From positions 1-64,000 of the forward strand of contig JBCCYN010000001.1 in NCBI GenBank assembly GCA_039189655.1: a stretch of 64,000 bases of DNA. Direction: 5' to 3'. Shown one piece after another: positions 8,995 through 17,909 of the stretch. A program made the position numbers and the translations under genes. The notes beneath the pieces were generated by a model. It made no database searches. It was not told where the DNA came from and saw nothing but the letters and a program-made list of their open reading frames with translations. This DNA is from Acuticoccus sp039189655. GTDB lineage: Bacteria; Pseudomonadota; Alphaproteobacteria; Rhizobiales; Amorphaceae. Every line of letters starts with the position of its first letter. The stretch's first letter is position 1.

Positions 8995-11900
8995 CCGCGC
9001 TCGCGGGCAGCAAGACGCGCAAGTGTGGTCTCAAGTGCGCGTTGGGCCTCCGCCTCGGTCAAGTCGGCAATCTCTCGACTGGGCAAGGTGGCTCCCTTGT
9101 CTCGGTCGGCAACTCTAGGAACCGCCGCGACCTCGAAAGCTCCATCGGCCGCATTAGCAAGGTGCGGCAGAAGGTGTTCGACAAGGGCCGGTACCGTCGG
9201 CCGATCAAGCAACAGCGTTGCAGGCAGACTGATGCCAAACGCCTCCTCGAAGCGGAGCCTGAGCTGGGTCGCGAGAAGCGAATCGACCCCGAGGTCCCAA
9301 AGAGTTTGATTGGGTCCAAAAACTTGATTGGCATCATATCCAAGAGAGAGGCGCAGCGTTTCTTCAATTTGCTCGGTCAGGAGATCGCTCCGTTCGCCAG
9401 CCGACAGCGGTGCCATCTGCATCATGAAACCAGACCAGATCTCATCCAAACTGTCGCCACCGACGGCGGATCGACTGCCGCACATGTCTATAGACGCCTC
9501 TTTGCCAGGCAAGCGTGGTGGAGCAGTCTGCGTATCGTTCGCGGGTCGACTGGTATCGTCGAACCAATAGGACCGGTGTTGGAACGGATACTGAGGCAAC
9601 GGCACCTTCTTTGGCGAACAAGGATCGCCGAGCGCCGCCCAGTTAACCGGTGCTCCGCGCAGGTAGAATTCCCCCAGGCCCTTTAGAACGACCGGCCAAG
9701 ACGCGCGTCCGGGTCGCAGCGAGGCAACGAGCGGGACGTTGGCTTCAGCAAGGCTTGCCAGATAGAGCAGCTCGCGACCGGTCCCGATTTCGATGAAGAC
9801 GTTGGCGCCGTGCGACATGGCAACAGAAAGCGCATCGCTGAAGCGTACCGTCTGCCGCATGTGGTGACGCCAATGCGCTGGCCCAATCTCGCTGACCACC
9901 GTCCCCGTCATTGTTGAGACAAACGTTTGCTTGGCAGGCCGGTGGCGGAGGCCATCAGCGACGCCCTCCAGAGCATCGACAATCGGATCCACCGACGGTG
10001 AGTGAAACGCGGTCATCATCGGGAGCGGCTCGGTTTTCACGCCTTGCTGGCCAAGTAGCTTTCTCAGGTTCTGCACACCCTCAGCCGATCCACTGATCGT
10101 GCAATGCTCCGGAGCATTGAGCGCGGCAATGAATACCGGAGCAGACATCCCGGTCATCGCGCTCCGCACGACACGCTCGCTTGCAAACACGCTCGCCATG
10201 ACGCCGTCTTGCGGCAGTGTGTCGATCAGCCTGCCCCGTTCGCACACGAGTGTCAGGCCATCCTCAAGGTCCAGTATACCGGCCGCCACAGCGGCGGCGA
10301 TCTCGCCGAGGCTGTGGCCAATAACAATGGCCGGTGTAATTCCCCAGGATTGCCAGAGCGCTGTCAGCGCGTATTGAAGCGAGACGATCGCCGCATGGGT
10401 GCGCGCGGCCGGCTCGAGCGATGCCGCAGGATCGCGTTTTCCCAGGAGGATGCTGAGCACGTCGACACCGCAGCTGGCGCGCAGGATCGCGTCGCATCGC
10501 TGAAGCGCGTCGCGGAAGACCGGCGCTCCGTCGCAAAGGTCCTTCGTTATGGCCAGGCTAGTTGCACCTTGCCCGCTGAAGAGGAACGCTGGGCGAAACG
10601 TATCATCAGGGCGACGGCCGCTGATGACGCCGGCTGCGCGACCAGCCTCGGCGAAACATTTTAGGCGCTGCGCGATCTCCTCGGCGCTCTCGCCGCTCGC
10701 CACGAGGCGCTCCTCCAGCCCGCTTCGGCCGGTGTTCGCGCTGTGAGCGATATCGATCACGGATGCGGCCGGAGCACGAAGCACCTTGGACAACGCGCCG
10801 GCGAGGGAGGCAAGGTCTTCCCGCCGCCGCGCCGACAGCGCCAGTACATGGTGCGTGCGATCAACCGCGGGTGGCTCTGGCCGAGGAGCTTGCGCTTCCT
10901 CGAGCACCACGTGAACGTTGTTGCCGCCAAAACCGAATGCGCTGACCCCGGCGCGAATACTTTGTGCGCCTCCCTCGAGAGGCGTTGCTTCACGCGCAAA
11001 TAAAATCCGTGGATCGGCTCTGAGATGGGGATTGACCGTGCCGATATGAAGGCTCGCCGGCACCAGCCGGTTCCGGATCGCCAGCACGGCTTTGATCAAC
11101 CCCGCGATACCCGCAGCGGCTTCAAGGTGCCCTATGTTCGACTTCACAGAGCCAGCAACAAGTTTTCCAGTTGCGTCAGGGTCCCTTGCCAGCACGGTGC
11201 TAAGGGCCGAAATCTCTATTCTGTCGCCGAGATCGGTTCCCGATCCGTGGGCCTCCACAAACGCAAGATCACCCATTGTGCAACCAGCATCGTCAAGCGC
11301 TTCGGCAATGACGTCCGATTGCGCACGCGGGCTCGGCGCCGTTAGCCCGTTGGTCTCACCGCCATGTGACATTGCCGAACCAAGTACCACCGCGGCAATC
11401 GGATCGGATTGAGCCTGTGCATCCGGCAGCCGCTTCAAGACGACGAGCGCGCAACCCTCCCCGCGACCATACCCGTCGGCTCCGGCAGCAAATGCCTTGC
11501 ATCGACCGTCGGCGCTGAGCATCCCGGCCGCATCGAGGGACTGCGACAGGCGATCATCGAGAGCTAGGTTCACACCACCCACGAGCGCGAGGTCGCACTC
11601 GCCGCTCCTCAGACTGCGCACGCCCTGGTGGACCGCAGCGAGGGACGAAGAGCACGCTGTGTCGATTGTGAGGCTTGGGCCACGAAAGTCGAACAGGTAG
11701 GAGATGCGATTGGAGAGGATTGCTTGTGAAAGCCCGGTCGCCGCATGCCGATTGGACGATGCTTCCGCGCTTCCTCGCCTCAACTGCGCATAGTCGCCAC
11801 TGCTTGCACCGATGAAGACGCCGATGCGCTGCCCCCGCAGCTGAGGCACCGACAGACCGGCGTGTTCTAATGCGTGCCATGCAACCTCAAGCAAGAGTCG

Positions 11901-14312
11901 CTGCTGTGGATCCGTCTGCGATGCTTCGCGCGGAGAAAGCCTGAAGAAGGCAGCATCGAATCCATCTACCGACTGGAGGTAGCCTGCCGGCCGATCGCTG
12001 CGGCCCTGTCCGGCCGCGACGCGGTGAGGCGGACATTCGCCAACAGCATCAACGCCGTTTTTCAGCAGTTTCCAGTACGCGTCGACACCGTCTGCACGCG
12101 GAAATCGGCACGCCATACCGATCACCGCAACGGGCAGGTTGCCGCCTATACGAGGTCCAACTCTCACCGACGGTCCAGAGGCTGCAATGGCCTCCACAAC
12201 CCGATCGATTGTTGGTGCGTCGAAGAGGAGGGTCACGGGAAGGGCTTGGCCGATGCGATCTTCGAGACGACGCGCGATGTTCATCACGCCAAGCGAGCCG
12301 AGGCCGAGTGACGAAAACGGGACATCGGTCGCGATCATCGCCTCGTTCTGATCAAGCGCGTTGGCAATCTCGGCCTGCAACCATCGACGCAGCGACGTCC
12401 TATCGAACCCGTCGCGCGCTGAACTAAGCCCGGTTGGTGTGTGCTTGAGATCGATGACGGGCGTGCCCGCACCTTGGGGGGCAAGGTTCCTGAAGCCATT
12501 CGCCTCAAACAGCGACTTGCATTCGCGTCGCTGTACCTTGCCGCTTGTGGTCTTCGGGATGGCGCCGCGGCGAACGAGGACGATTTCATCGACGGTAATT
12601 TCGTGAGCCTCAGAGACAGCGGCACGGAGCGCGGCTACGATCTCTTGCGCCATTTCAGTGTTCTTCGCGGCCCTCGCGACTTCTTGGACAAGAACCACAC
12701 GTTCAGACCGGTCCGTCTCGATCGCGAATACCGCCCCGCGTTGACCTTGGAGGGCGACGTGGGCGCTGGCTGCCGTTGCTTCCACATCATTTGGGTGAAC
12801 GTTGCGGCCGCCGACGATGAGGAGGTCTTTTATGCGTCCGGTGACAAAGAGCTCCCCGTCTTCGTCCAAGAACCCGAGATCCCCTGTGCGCAGATAAGCA
12901 TCGGTCCCATTGTTGAGCGTGGCAGCGAAAGTTCTCCTCGTGTCCTCCGCGCGGCCCCAGTAACCCTTTCCAACGCTCGGGCCAGAAACCCAAATCTCGC
13001 CTTCGTCGCCCGCATCACGTAAAATTCCAGTTGTTGGATCGACGATGATCACCTGAGCCGTCGCGACCGGTCTGCCGCTCGACACAAGCCAACGCCCGCT
13101 TGCAGCTCGATCGGAGGGTTTGGCCGGGTTTCTTTCATCCTTTCCAGTCTGACGCGTAAGCCAACGGCAGCGTGGCGGAACGGCACGCTGAGACGTGGAC
13201 ACAACAAGTGTAGCCTCGGCCAGCCCGTAGCATGTGCCTAGGATCTCCGGCGCGAAGCCGTAGGGGCCGAACGTTTCCGCGAAGGCGGTCAGCGTTTCGC
13301 GACGGATCGGTTCGGCGGCGTTATACGCGCACCCTCGCCAGCTTCTAAGATCAAGACCGACCCGATCGCTCTCGGTTGTTTGAGTGACACAAAGATCGTA
13401 GGCGAAATTGGGCGCACCAGTGTGCGTTCCACGGTATTTGCAGATCGCCCGCAGCCAGCGGATCGGACGCTGGGCGAAAGCGCTCGCGGGCATGAGGTAG
13501 GCGGGACAGTTTGCAAACAGCGGCTGCAGGATCGCGTCGACAAGGCCCATATCATGGAACTGCGGCAGCCACGATACGTACGTGGATGATCCGTTTTGCC
13601 CGCCTGATTGTTGGATGCAGGTAGAGTTTGCAATCAAGTTGCGATGGCTAAGAATAACGCCTTTCGGTCGCTCAGTAGATCCCGATGTGTACTGCAACAT
13701 CGCAATCTCTTGTGGTGTCACCGCAGACGGTGCCAAAGAGCGATCATGCCCCAAAAAATCTTCTGTCGCGAACCAGCGCGCCTCAGGACAGGCGCCGGCG
13801 ATGCCCGGTCGGTCCCGCAAGATCGCAAGTCCTTCCCGTGATGTCAGGACAATACTTGGGGAGCAGTCGTCGGCGATCGCCTGGAAGCGGTCCACCGCCG
13901 CGCGCCGCACCGGAAACTCAGCCGGGACAGCGATCAGTCCACTGTTAAACACACCGAACAAGGCTTCGATAAACGATAGACCTGCCGGAAATGCGAGGAT
14001 GCAACGCTCACCCGGGGCGGCGACGGCGCTGAGACCCAAGCCGATTTCGGCGGCACGGCTGTGCAGCGCATGATACGTGAGTTGCGGGCCGTCCTCCTCA
14101 CCGTTCGGAAGAAAGGTGTAAGCGAGGCGATCGGGATCCTGCGACGCCCGCTCTGCAAGGATAGAACCGAAGCTGTACTTTCCGCCCACCTCGTCAGCCT
14201 CTGCGACGACCACCTGAGCGAGTGTTGCAGATCGCACGATTGTGGGAAAGTGCGGCCACACGTTCGTGTGCGCTTTGTAACGTCGTTGCGAGAACCGCGG
14301 CGCCGTCGCCAA
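8991..14312 (-). CDS. Lipid-loading PKS: FAAL-ACP-KS-AT-ACP
   Basis: A 1773-residue starter protein. The fatty-acyl-AMP ligase (about 45-610) has YTSGSTERPKG at 208-218, SWLPQFHDMGL at 247-257 and an IPKTTSGKVQRR tail near 585, typical of FAALs that load a fatty acid as acyl-AMP onto a carrier. ACP1 has Ser673 in GLGSL. The ketosynthase (about 725-1140) has Cys887, His1022 and His1062. The acyltransferase (about 1240-1540) has Ser1334 in GHSLGE and AFH at 1435-1437, which predicts malonyl-CoA. ACP2 has Ser1678 in GVDSL. A C-terminal helix (LTEAEAQRALETTLARL) fits docking to the next protein. No reductive domain is present, so this module should leave a beta-keto group. The open frame starts at a TTG; the first internal ATG is at residue 205, so the true start must be an alternative codon near the listed one. 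Confidence 0.92.
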   Translation of the reverse strand: MATAPRFSQRRYKAHTNVWPHFPTIVRSATLAQVVVAEADEVGGKYSFGSILAERASQDPDRLAYTFLPNGEEDGPQLTYHALHSRAAEIGLGLSAVAAPGERCILAFPAGLSFIEALFGVFNSGLIAVPAEFPVRRAAVDRFQAIADDCSPSIVLTSREGLAILRDRPGIAGACPEARWFATEDFLGHDRSLAPSAVTPQEIAMLQYTSGSTERPKGVILSHRNLIANSTCIQQSGGQNGSSTYVSWLPQFHDMGLVDAILQPLFANCPAYLMPASAFAQRPIRWLRAICKYRGTHTGAPNFAYDLCVTQTTESDRVGLDLRSWRGCAYNAAEPIRRETLTAFAETFGPYGFAPEILGTCYGLAEATLVVSTSQRAVPPRCRWLTRQTGKDERNPAKPSDRAASGRWLVSSGRPVATAQVIIVDPTTGILRDAGDEGEIWVSGPSVGKGYWGRAEDTRRTFAATLNNGTDAYLRTGDLGFLDEDGELFVTGRIKDLLIVGGRNVHPNDVEATAASAHVALQGQRGAVFAIETDRSERVVLVQEVARAAKNTEMAQEIVAALRAAVSEAHEITVDEIVLVRRGAIPKTTSGKVQRRECKSLFEANGFRNLAPQGAGTPVIDLKHTPTGLSSARDGFDRTSLRRWLQAEIANALDQNEAMIATDVPFSSLGLGSLGVMNIARRLEDRIGQALPVTLLFDAPTIDRVVEAIAASGPSVRVGPRIGGNLPVAVIGMACRFPRADGVDAYWKLLKNGVDAVGECPPHRVAAGQGRSDRPAGYLQSVDGFDAAFFRLSPREASQTDPQQRLLLEVAWHALEHAGLSVPQLRGQRIGVFIGASSGDYAQLRRGSAEASSNRHAATGLSQAILSNRISYLFDFRGPSLTIDTACSSSLAAVHQGVRSLRSGECDLALVGGVNLALDDRLSQSLDAAGMLSADGRCKAFAAGADGYGRGEGCALVVLKRLPDAQAQSDPIAAVVLGSAMSHGGETNGLTAPSPRAQSDVIAEALDDAGCTMGDLAFVEAHGSGTDLGDRIEISALSTVLARDPDATGKLVAGSVKSNIGHLEAAAGIAGLIKAVLAIRNRLVPASLHIGTVNPHLRADPRILFAREATPLEGGAQSIRAGVSAFGFGGNNVHVVLEEAQAPRPEPPAVDRTHHVLALSARRREDLASLAGALSKVLRAPAASVIDIAHSANTGRSGLEERLVASGESAEEIAQRLKCFAEAGRAAGVISGRRPDDTFRPAFLFSGQGATSLAITKDLCDGAPVFRDALQRCDAILRASCGVDVLSILLGKRDPAASLEPAARTHAAIVSLQYALTALWQSWGITPAIVIGHSLGEIAAAVAAGILDLEDGLTLVCERGRLIDTLPQDGVMASVFASERVVRSAMTGMSAPVFIAALNAPEHCTISGSAEGVQNLRKLLGQQGVKTEPLPMMTAFHSPSVDPIVDALEGVADGLRHRPAKQTFVSTMTGTVVSEIGPAHWRHHMRQTVRFSDALSVAMSHGANVFIEIGTGRELLYLASLAEANVPLVASLRPGRASWPVVLKGLGEFYLRGAPVNWAALGDPCSPKKVPLPQYPFQHRSYWFDDTSRPANDTQTAPPRLPGKEASIDMCGSRSAVGGDSLDEIWSGFMMQMAPLSAGERSDLLTEQIEETLRLSLGYDANQVFGPNQTLWDLGVDSLLATQLRLRFEEAFGISLPATLLLDRPTVPALVEHLLPHLANAADGAFEVAAVPRVADRDKGATLPSREIADLTEAEAQRALETTLARLAARERG

Positions 14313-14360
14313 GTTCCGAAGGCCGGTTCGGTTCGAGTGATGAAGCCCACGCCGCGCTAA

Positions 14361-15206
14361 TCATACGGTCGCAATGACGCACTGCTGCACCGACGAGGCG
14401 CGCAGCCCATCGCGCCGTCCATCAAAATAGCGGATCTGCGCTTCGCGCGGCGTGAGGTGCTCTACGGTCCTAAAGCCTAGCGAACGAAGGCCGTCAATGA
14501 GTTCATCCGGGCGGAAGCAACTAACCCACGGTTCGCCGGCCTGCGCTGCCGCGTCCGCGCCGACACGGGCGGCAGCCCGCTCCTCGCCAGTCAGCATATC
14601 TTCCGGAAGGTTGAACGTGAAGGCGACTTGGGAGGACAGGACTTGCCGTGCGATGAACGAAAGCACGTGGTCGACGGCTTCACCGCAAAGGTACTGGCAG
14701 ACACCGAGAAACGAGAAAAACACCGGCCGACTGGAGATCATCTCATCGAGCGCATCACCAAGTGCTCCGGTCTCAAAATCGACTGGAAGATAGCGCAAGT
14801 TCTCAGGCGGTTCGACGCCTGCGTCGGAAAGACATGCGCGCTTCGCGACCTGCGCTTCGGGTCGATCGACTTCGATGATCGTTAGAGACTCGGCCCACTC
14901 GGGCTGACGGTAGGCGAACGTATCCAGACCTGCGCCGAGGATGACATATCGGCTTACACCGCAGGCGACCGCGCGCTTAAGCGCGTCTTCGGCATAACGC
15001 GCCCGCAACACGGCCTGTGCGCGGGCGAGTCTCGCGATTGGTCGTTCAAGCTCTGCACCCCGCGCGTCGAAGCCCGCGCCATCCAGGCCCGGCACGATCT
15101 TCATCGCAACCGGGTCTCTGATCAGCAACGGCTCCTCGTCAAGCAGCATGTGCGCCGCACGAAGGAGCGCCGCGGTCGATGCTGTCCCATCTCGCTTTTC
15201 GCTCAA
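14361..15206 (-). CDS. SAM-dependent methyltransferase, leucine-carboxyl-methyltransferase-like
   Basis: A 281-residue protein of the PPM/LCMT-like class found beside many actinobacterial and proteobacterial PKS genes. It has RYVILGAGLDTFAYR (SAM-binding glycine loop, about 86-100), an acidic residue in IIEVDRPE that would bind the ribose, and FFSFLGVCQYL near the substrate side. The family methylates carboxylates or hydroxyls. It lies 48 bases upstream of the FAAL-PKS gene on the same strand, so tailoring of the polyketide is the natural inference. The listed start is TTG; an internal ATG at residue 20 would cut into the conserved AARAAH-type N-terminus, so the longer form is preferred. Confidence 0.8.
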   Translation of the reverse strand: MSEKRDGTASTAALLRAAHMLLDEEPLLIRDPVAMKIVPGLDGAGFDARGAELERPIARLARAQAVLRARYAEDALKRAVACGVSRYVILGAGLDTFAYRQPEWAESLTIIEVDRPEAQVAKRACLSDAGVEPPENLRYLPVDFETGALGDALDEMISSRPVFFSFLGVCQYLCGEAVDHVLSFIARQVLSSQVAFTFNLPEDMLTGEERAAARVGADAAAQAGEPWVSCFRPDELIDGLRSLGFRTVEHLTPREAQIRYFDGRRDGLRASSVQQCVIATV

Positions 15207-15213
15207 GGCAGTG

Positions 15214-15702
15214 TCAGGGCGTGGTTACTTCGCCTTCAAGTCGTGAGCAGAGCACGTACTGCCCGGTCGCATCGCGCTTTCCAAGTGCCACGGGGACTGC
15301 AGTCGCTTCACCCGTCGCACCCTCCCATTTTCCGGTGCCACGAAGAAATGTGTAGCGCGCCGCCCCACCGTCGCTGCGTTCGGACAACATTGTGACCGAG
15401 TCGCCGTCGCGGTCGGTCGCGACGCAGTATCCGAAGGTGCGTATATGATCGCCACCTGCGCTGCCCGATTCGTGCATGACATCACATCGCCCGGTCGTGC
15501 CGTTCAGGGAATCGTTCGGATCATCGGCTGAGATCACGCCGTGAAAACTTGTGTGATAGACCCCGTGATCCTCGCCGGGGACGACAGTCGATGTCGTTCC
15601 AACGCCGCAGAAGGTGTGGTCGATTTGTTTGGTTTCTGCGGCGGCATCCGTCGCGAAACCACAAACAACAATTATCGAAAGCACGGCACGATAGGCTATC
15701 AT
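15214..15702 (-). CDS. Small secreted protein, possible beta-barrel fold
   Basis: About 162 residues. The ATG at 15702 gives a clean signal peptide: Met-Ile-Ala-Tyr-Arg, a hydrophobic core, then AAAETK as a probable cleavage site. The longer open frame from 15753 would bury it. The mature part has Cys pairs (CGVG, RCDV, GYC, VLCS) and a GTGKWEGATGEA segment resembling the GGTG-F-GARG turn of allene-oxide-cyclase-type barrels. I do not recognise a family with certainty. It ends eight bases from the methyltransferase gene, so it may belong to the PKS transcription unit. Compare the secreted protein at 25369-25869. Confidence 0.6.
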   Translation of the reverse strand: MIAYRAVLSIIVVCGFATDAAAETKQIDHTFCGVGTTSTVVPGEDHGVYHTSFHGVISADDPNDSLNGTTGRCDVMHESGSAGGDHIRTFGYCVATDRDGDSVTMLSERSDGGAARYTFLRGTGKWEGATGEATAVPVALGKRDATGQYVLCSRLEGEVTTP

Positions 15703-15836
15703 TTCAGCGTCCCCACTCTGGCGGATTTTGGCAAGCCACCATGCCGGACTCACAACAGCTCGCGCAAGCGGAGCCGTTGAGTATGGCGATCTCTATCCGT
15801 GGAGCCGAGTTGCGAACTGAGGTTAAGTCCGGCGCG

Positions 15837-16967
15837 CTATGGTCGGCTGTGCCGAACCATCGCAAGGCTTCTCACCAGCGCCTCGCCCACCTCCCAGTCG
15901 CGCATTGCGCGATCGGTCCGTGACAGAATGAGCGATTGCCAGTCAAACCCCGCCACCCGATCGGTTTGAGGAAAGCCATCGTCCTGCCCGCTCTCGGCCA
16001 CTGCTAGCACATTGAGAAAGAGGTTCCAGAGGTTGCTTAATCTGATGTGCAGCCAAAACTCTTCTGCTTGGATCTGAGTTACATGAGCACGGTATAGGTG
16101 GCCAAGATAACGAGCTACAAGATCCTGCTCAAATTTCTGCCGTAGATCAGCTTTTAAGCCCATGACGAGAAAGCGGGCGACGTCCACCGCACCGGATGCT
16201 GCAGTCGCGTTCTGCCAGTCGACAAGGTAGAATCGCCGCTGCTCGCGCGTGGGGAAGAACATCTGCCCAGGATGTGCATCACCGTGGACAAGGGTCACCG
16301 GGAGTCGCGCCATCGCATCAAGAGCGGCATCGAAATTTGCAACCCAAGCTTCTGCGATACGCAACGTGTATGTTGACAGAATATTGCCGAAAGTTCTCCT
16401 TACAACTTGTAGCGAACTAGCGAATGTTTGCGCGGCACCCTCTAAAGCCGAAGTGTTGTTGAATCGCACTAACCATGGAAGCCTCGCGAGAAGCGGGCTT
16501 TCCCAGAACGACGCATGCATGTGCGCGAGGGCATCGATTGCGACCGAGGCGTCATCGGCGTGTGAGTTGAAAATTGATCCGATACGTCCACGACCGAGAT
16601 CTTCCATCAATATGCCCTTGGGGTTTAAATCGCCGGATTCGTTACAATAGTATATCTTAGGCGCCCAGACTTTTCCCGCCAATATATCCGCCTTGTAGAA
16701 ATTTACTTCGCGCCGATAACCATCAAACTTCGACAGCTTGCCGCGTATTTGCTTATCCTCAGTCGGGCATTTGAAGATTAACGAGCTAAGCTCTGTCGAT
16801 GTATTTTTATCAAAAGCTGGGGTGCATCTGAACAGGAGAGAGGAGCGCCCCTGATGGCGCAGCGGTTCAATTTTGATGTCTGTTACTGACGCGTCACCTG
16901 CGTCACCCGACTGCCGAAGGACTTCGGTCAACCAAGTATGAGATAGTTGCAAGGTTTTCGCTTCCAT
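15837..16967 (-). CDS. APH/ecdysteroid-kinase-like phosphotransferase
   Basis: About 376 residues from the ATG at 16967. The frame is open to 17105, but the first 46 residues look non-coding. It contains LVHGDAHPGQMF (Brenner-type catalytic loop) and YLVDWQNATAASGAVDVARFL-type features; the Asp in VDWQ would be the metal ligand. The fold matches CHK/EcKinase and aminoglycoside-phosphotransferase-like kinases that phosphorylate small hydroxylated molecules. The loop has Gln where Asn is more usual (HGDxHxxN), so activity should be tested. It is co-oriented with the PKS genes and could phosphorylate their product or act in self-protection. That link is inference from position. Confidence 0.7.
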   Translation of the reverse strand: MEAKTLQLSHTWLTEVLRQSGDAGDASVTDIKIEPLRHQGRSSLLFRCTPAFDKNTSTELSSLIFKCPTEDKQIRGKLSKFDGYRREVNFYKADILAGKVWAPKIYYCNESGDLNPKGILMEDLGRGRIGSIFNSHADDASVAIDALAHMHASFWESPLLARLPWLVRFNNTSALEGAAQTFASSLQVVRRTFGNILSTYTLRIAEAWVANFDAALDAMARLPVTLVHGDAHPGQMFFPTREQRRFYLVDWQNATAASGAVDVARFLVMGLKADLRQKFEQDLVARYLGHLYRAHVTQIQAEEFWLHIRLSNLWNLFLNVLAVAESGQDDGFPQTDRVAGFDWQSLILSRTDRAMRDWEVGEALVRSLAMVRHSRP

Positions 16968-17186
16968 AGAATCACTTCGAAAGCATGACTGAGCATCAAA
17001 GCTCGGCCTATTACTCGCTATCCTACAAGATCTTGTCAACTTGGCACAACACAGTTGCGAGCTAGATCGATCCAACTGAGAACGCCGGATAATGATCGAC
17101 ACCATTTATTCCCCAAACTGTCGTCGGAGCAGGGCGTAAACACCGCTACCACTAGCCTCGCAATCGACAAATCCGGAGGCTGGAGG

Positions 17187-17565
17187 ATGTACGGTATAGA
17201 ACTGTACGGCCTTGTCCGCCGCGCGGTGATGCTGGAACGGCTTAGCCATCGGGTAGCTGCACTTCGCTTCGGGATCGAATGGCGAACCGTTTCGAATATG
17301 ATAGGGAATCCGGCGCCTGCCTAAGCTCACGGATCACGAGGCCTTCATGGAGCAACTGCTGGACGGAGTTGAGAGGGCTCCGTGCAAGCAGCGCTATGCT
17401 TCCCAGCGGCTCTTCGAGGGGCTCCGTCATGGGACCGGTTTCGACGATCACCACCCGACAGTGCGCGACGACGTGCATTCGAGGCGCCAGCCGCAAACAA
17501 CGTACAGAGTCTTTCGCACATTTGCCTGGGGTGGCGGTTCCTTTCAACTTGATGAAGGGAACTGA
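17187..17565 (+). pseudogene. IS21-family IstA remnant
   Basis: The ATG at 17187 follows GGAGG and opens with MYGIELYGLVRRAVML, then LSHRVAALRFGIEWRTVSNM, the helix-turn-helix N-terminus of IS21 IstA. The frame stops at 17322. Homology resumes in another frame with EQLLDGVERAPCKQRYASQR and LFEGLRHGTGF, which match the next IstA segment. The DDE core is absent, so the gene is dead. The next bases begin an IS256-type transposase, suggesting insertion into or deletion within the IS21 copy. Confidence 0.8.
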
Positions 17566-17567
17566 CG

Positions 17568-17865
17568 ATGGACGAGAACATAGAGATCAAACCGATGGGC
17601 CAGGTGATCCAGATCGACGAAGGGCGGATCAAAGATTACCTTGGCGAGATGGTGCGCGGAACAGTGGAGGAGACGTTGAAGGCGATGCTGGACGCGGAGG
17701 CCGACCATCTCTGTGGTACTGGTCGGCACGAGCGCGAAATTGCGAGGAAAGACACCCGCGCTGGAAGCTATGAACGAAGGCTGGAGACGAAAGCTGGGGA
17801 AGTGAACCTGAAGGTGGCGAAGCTACGCCGACGGACGTGCGAGACCGCCATCATCGAACGATACT
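17568..17865 (+). pseudogene. IS256/Mutator-family transposase, N-terminal remnant
   Basis: The frame opens with MDENIEIKPMGQVIQIDEG, continues through LGEMVRGTVEETLKAMLDAE and DTRAGSYERRL, and reaches CETAIIERY. This is the typical N-terminus of Mutator-type transposases. After Tyr99 (about 17864) the similarity stops abruptly and unrelated sequence continues to a stop at 18014. The catalytic DDE domain is missing. The break lies about 45 bases from the 3' end of the GlxA-type regulator, which marks a rearrangement junction. Confidence 0.85.
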
Positions 17866-17909
17866 TTGCCTCTAGCCGCCAATCGGACAAGAAAGGTTTG
17901 GATAAGACG

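Noticed and set aside
15837..17105. Longer start for the kinase gene at 17105
   Set aside because: The first 46 residues (Ser/Arg/Cys-rich) look non-coding, and the ATG at 16967 begins at the expected family length.
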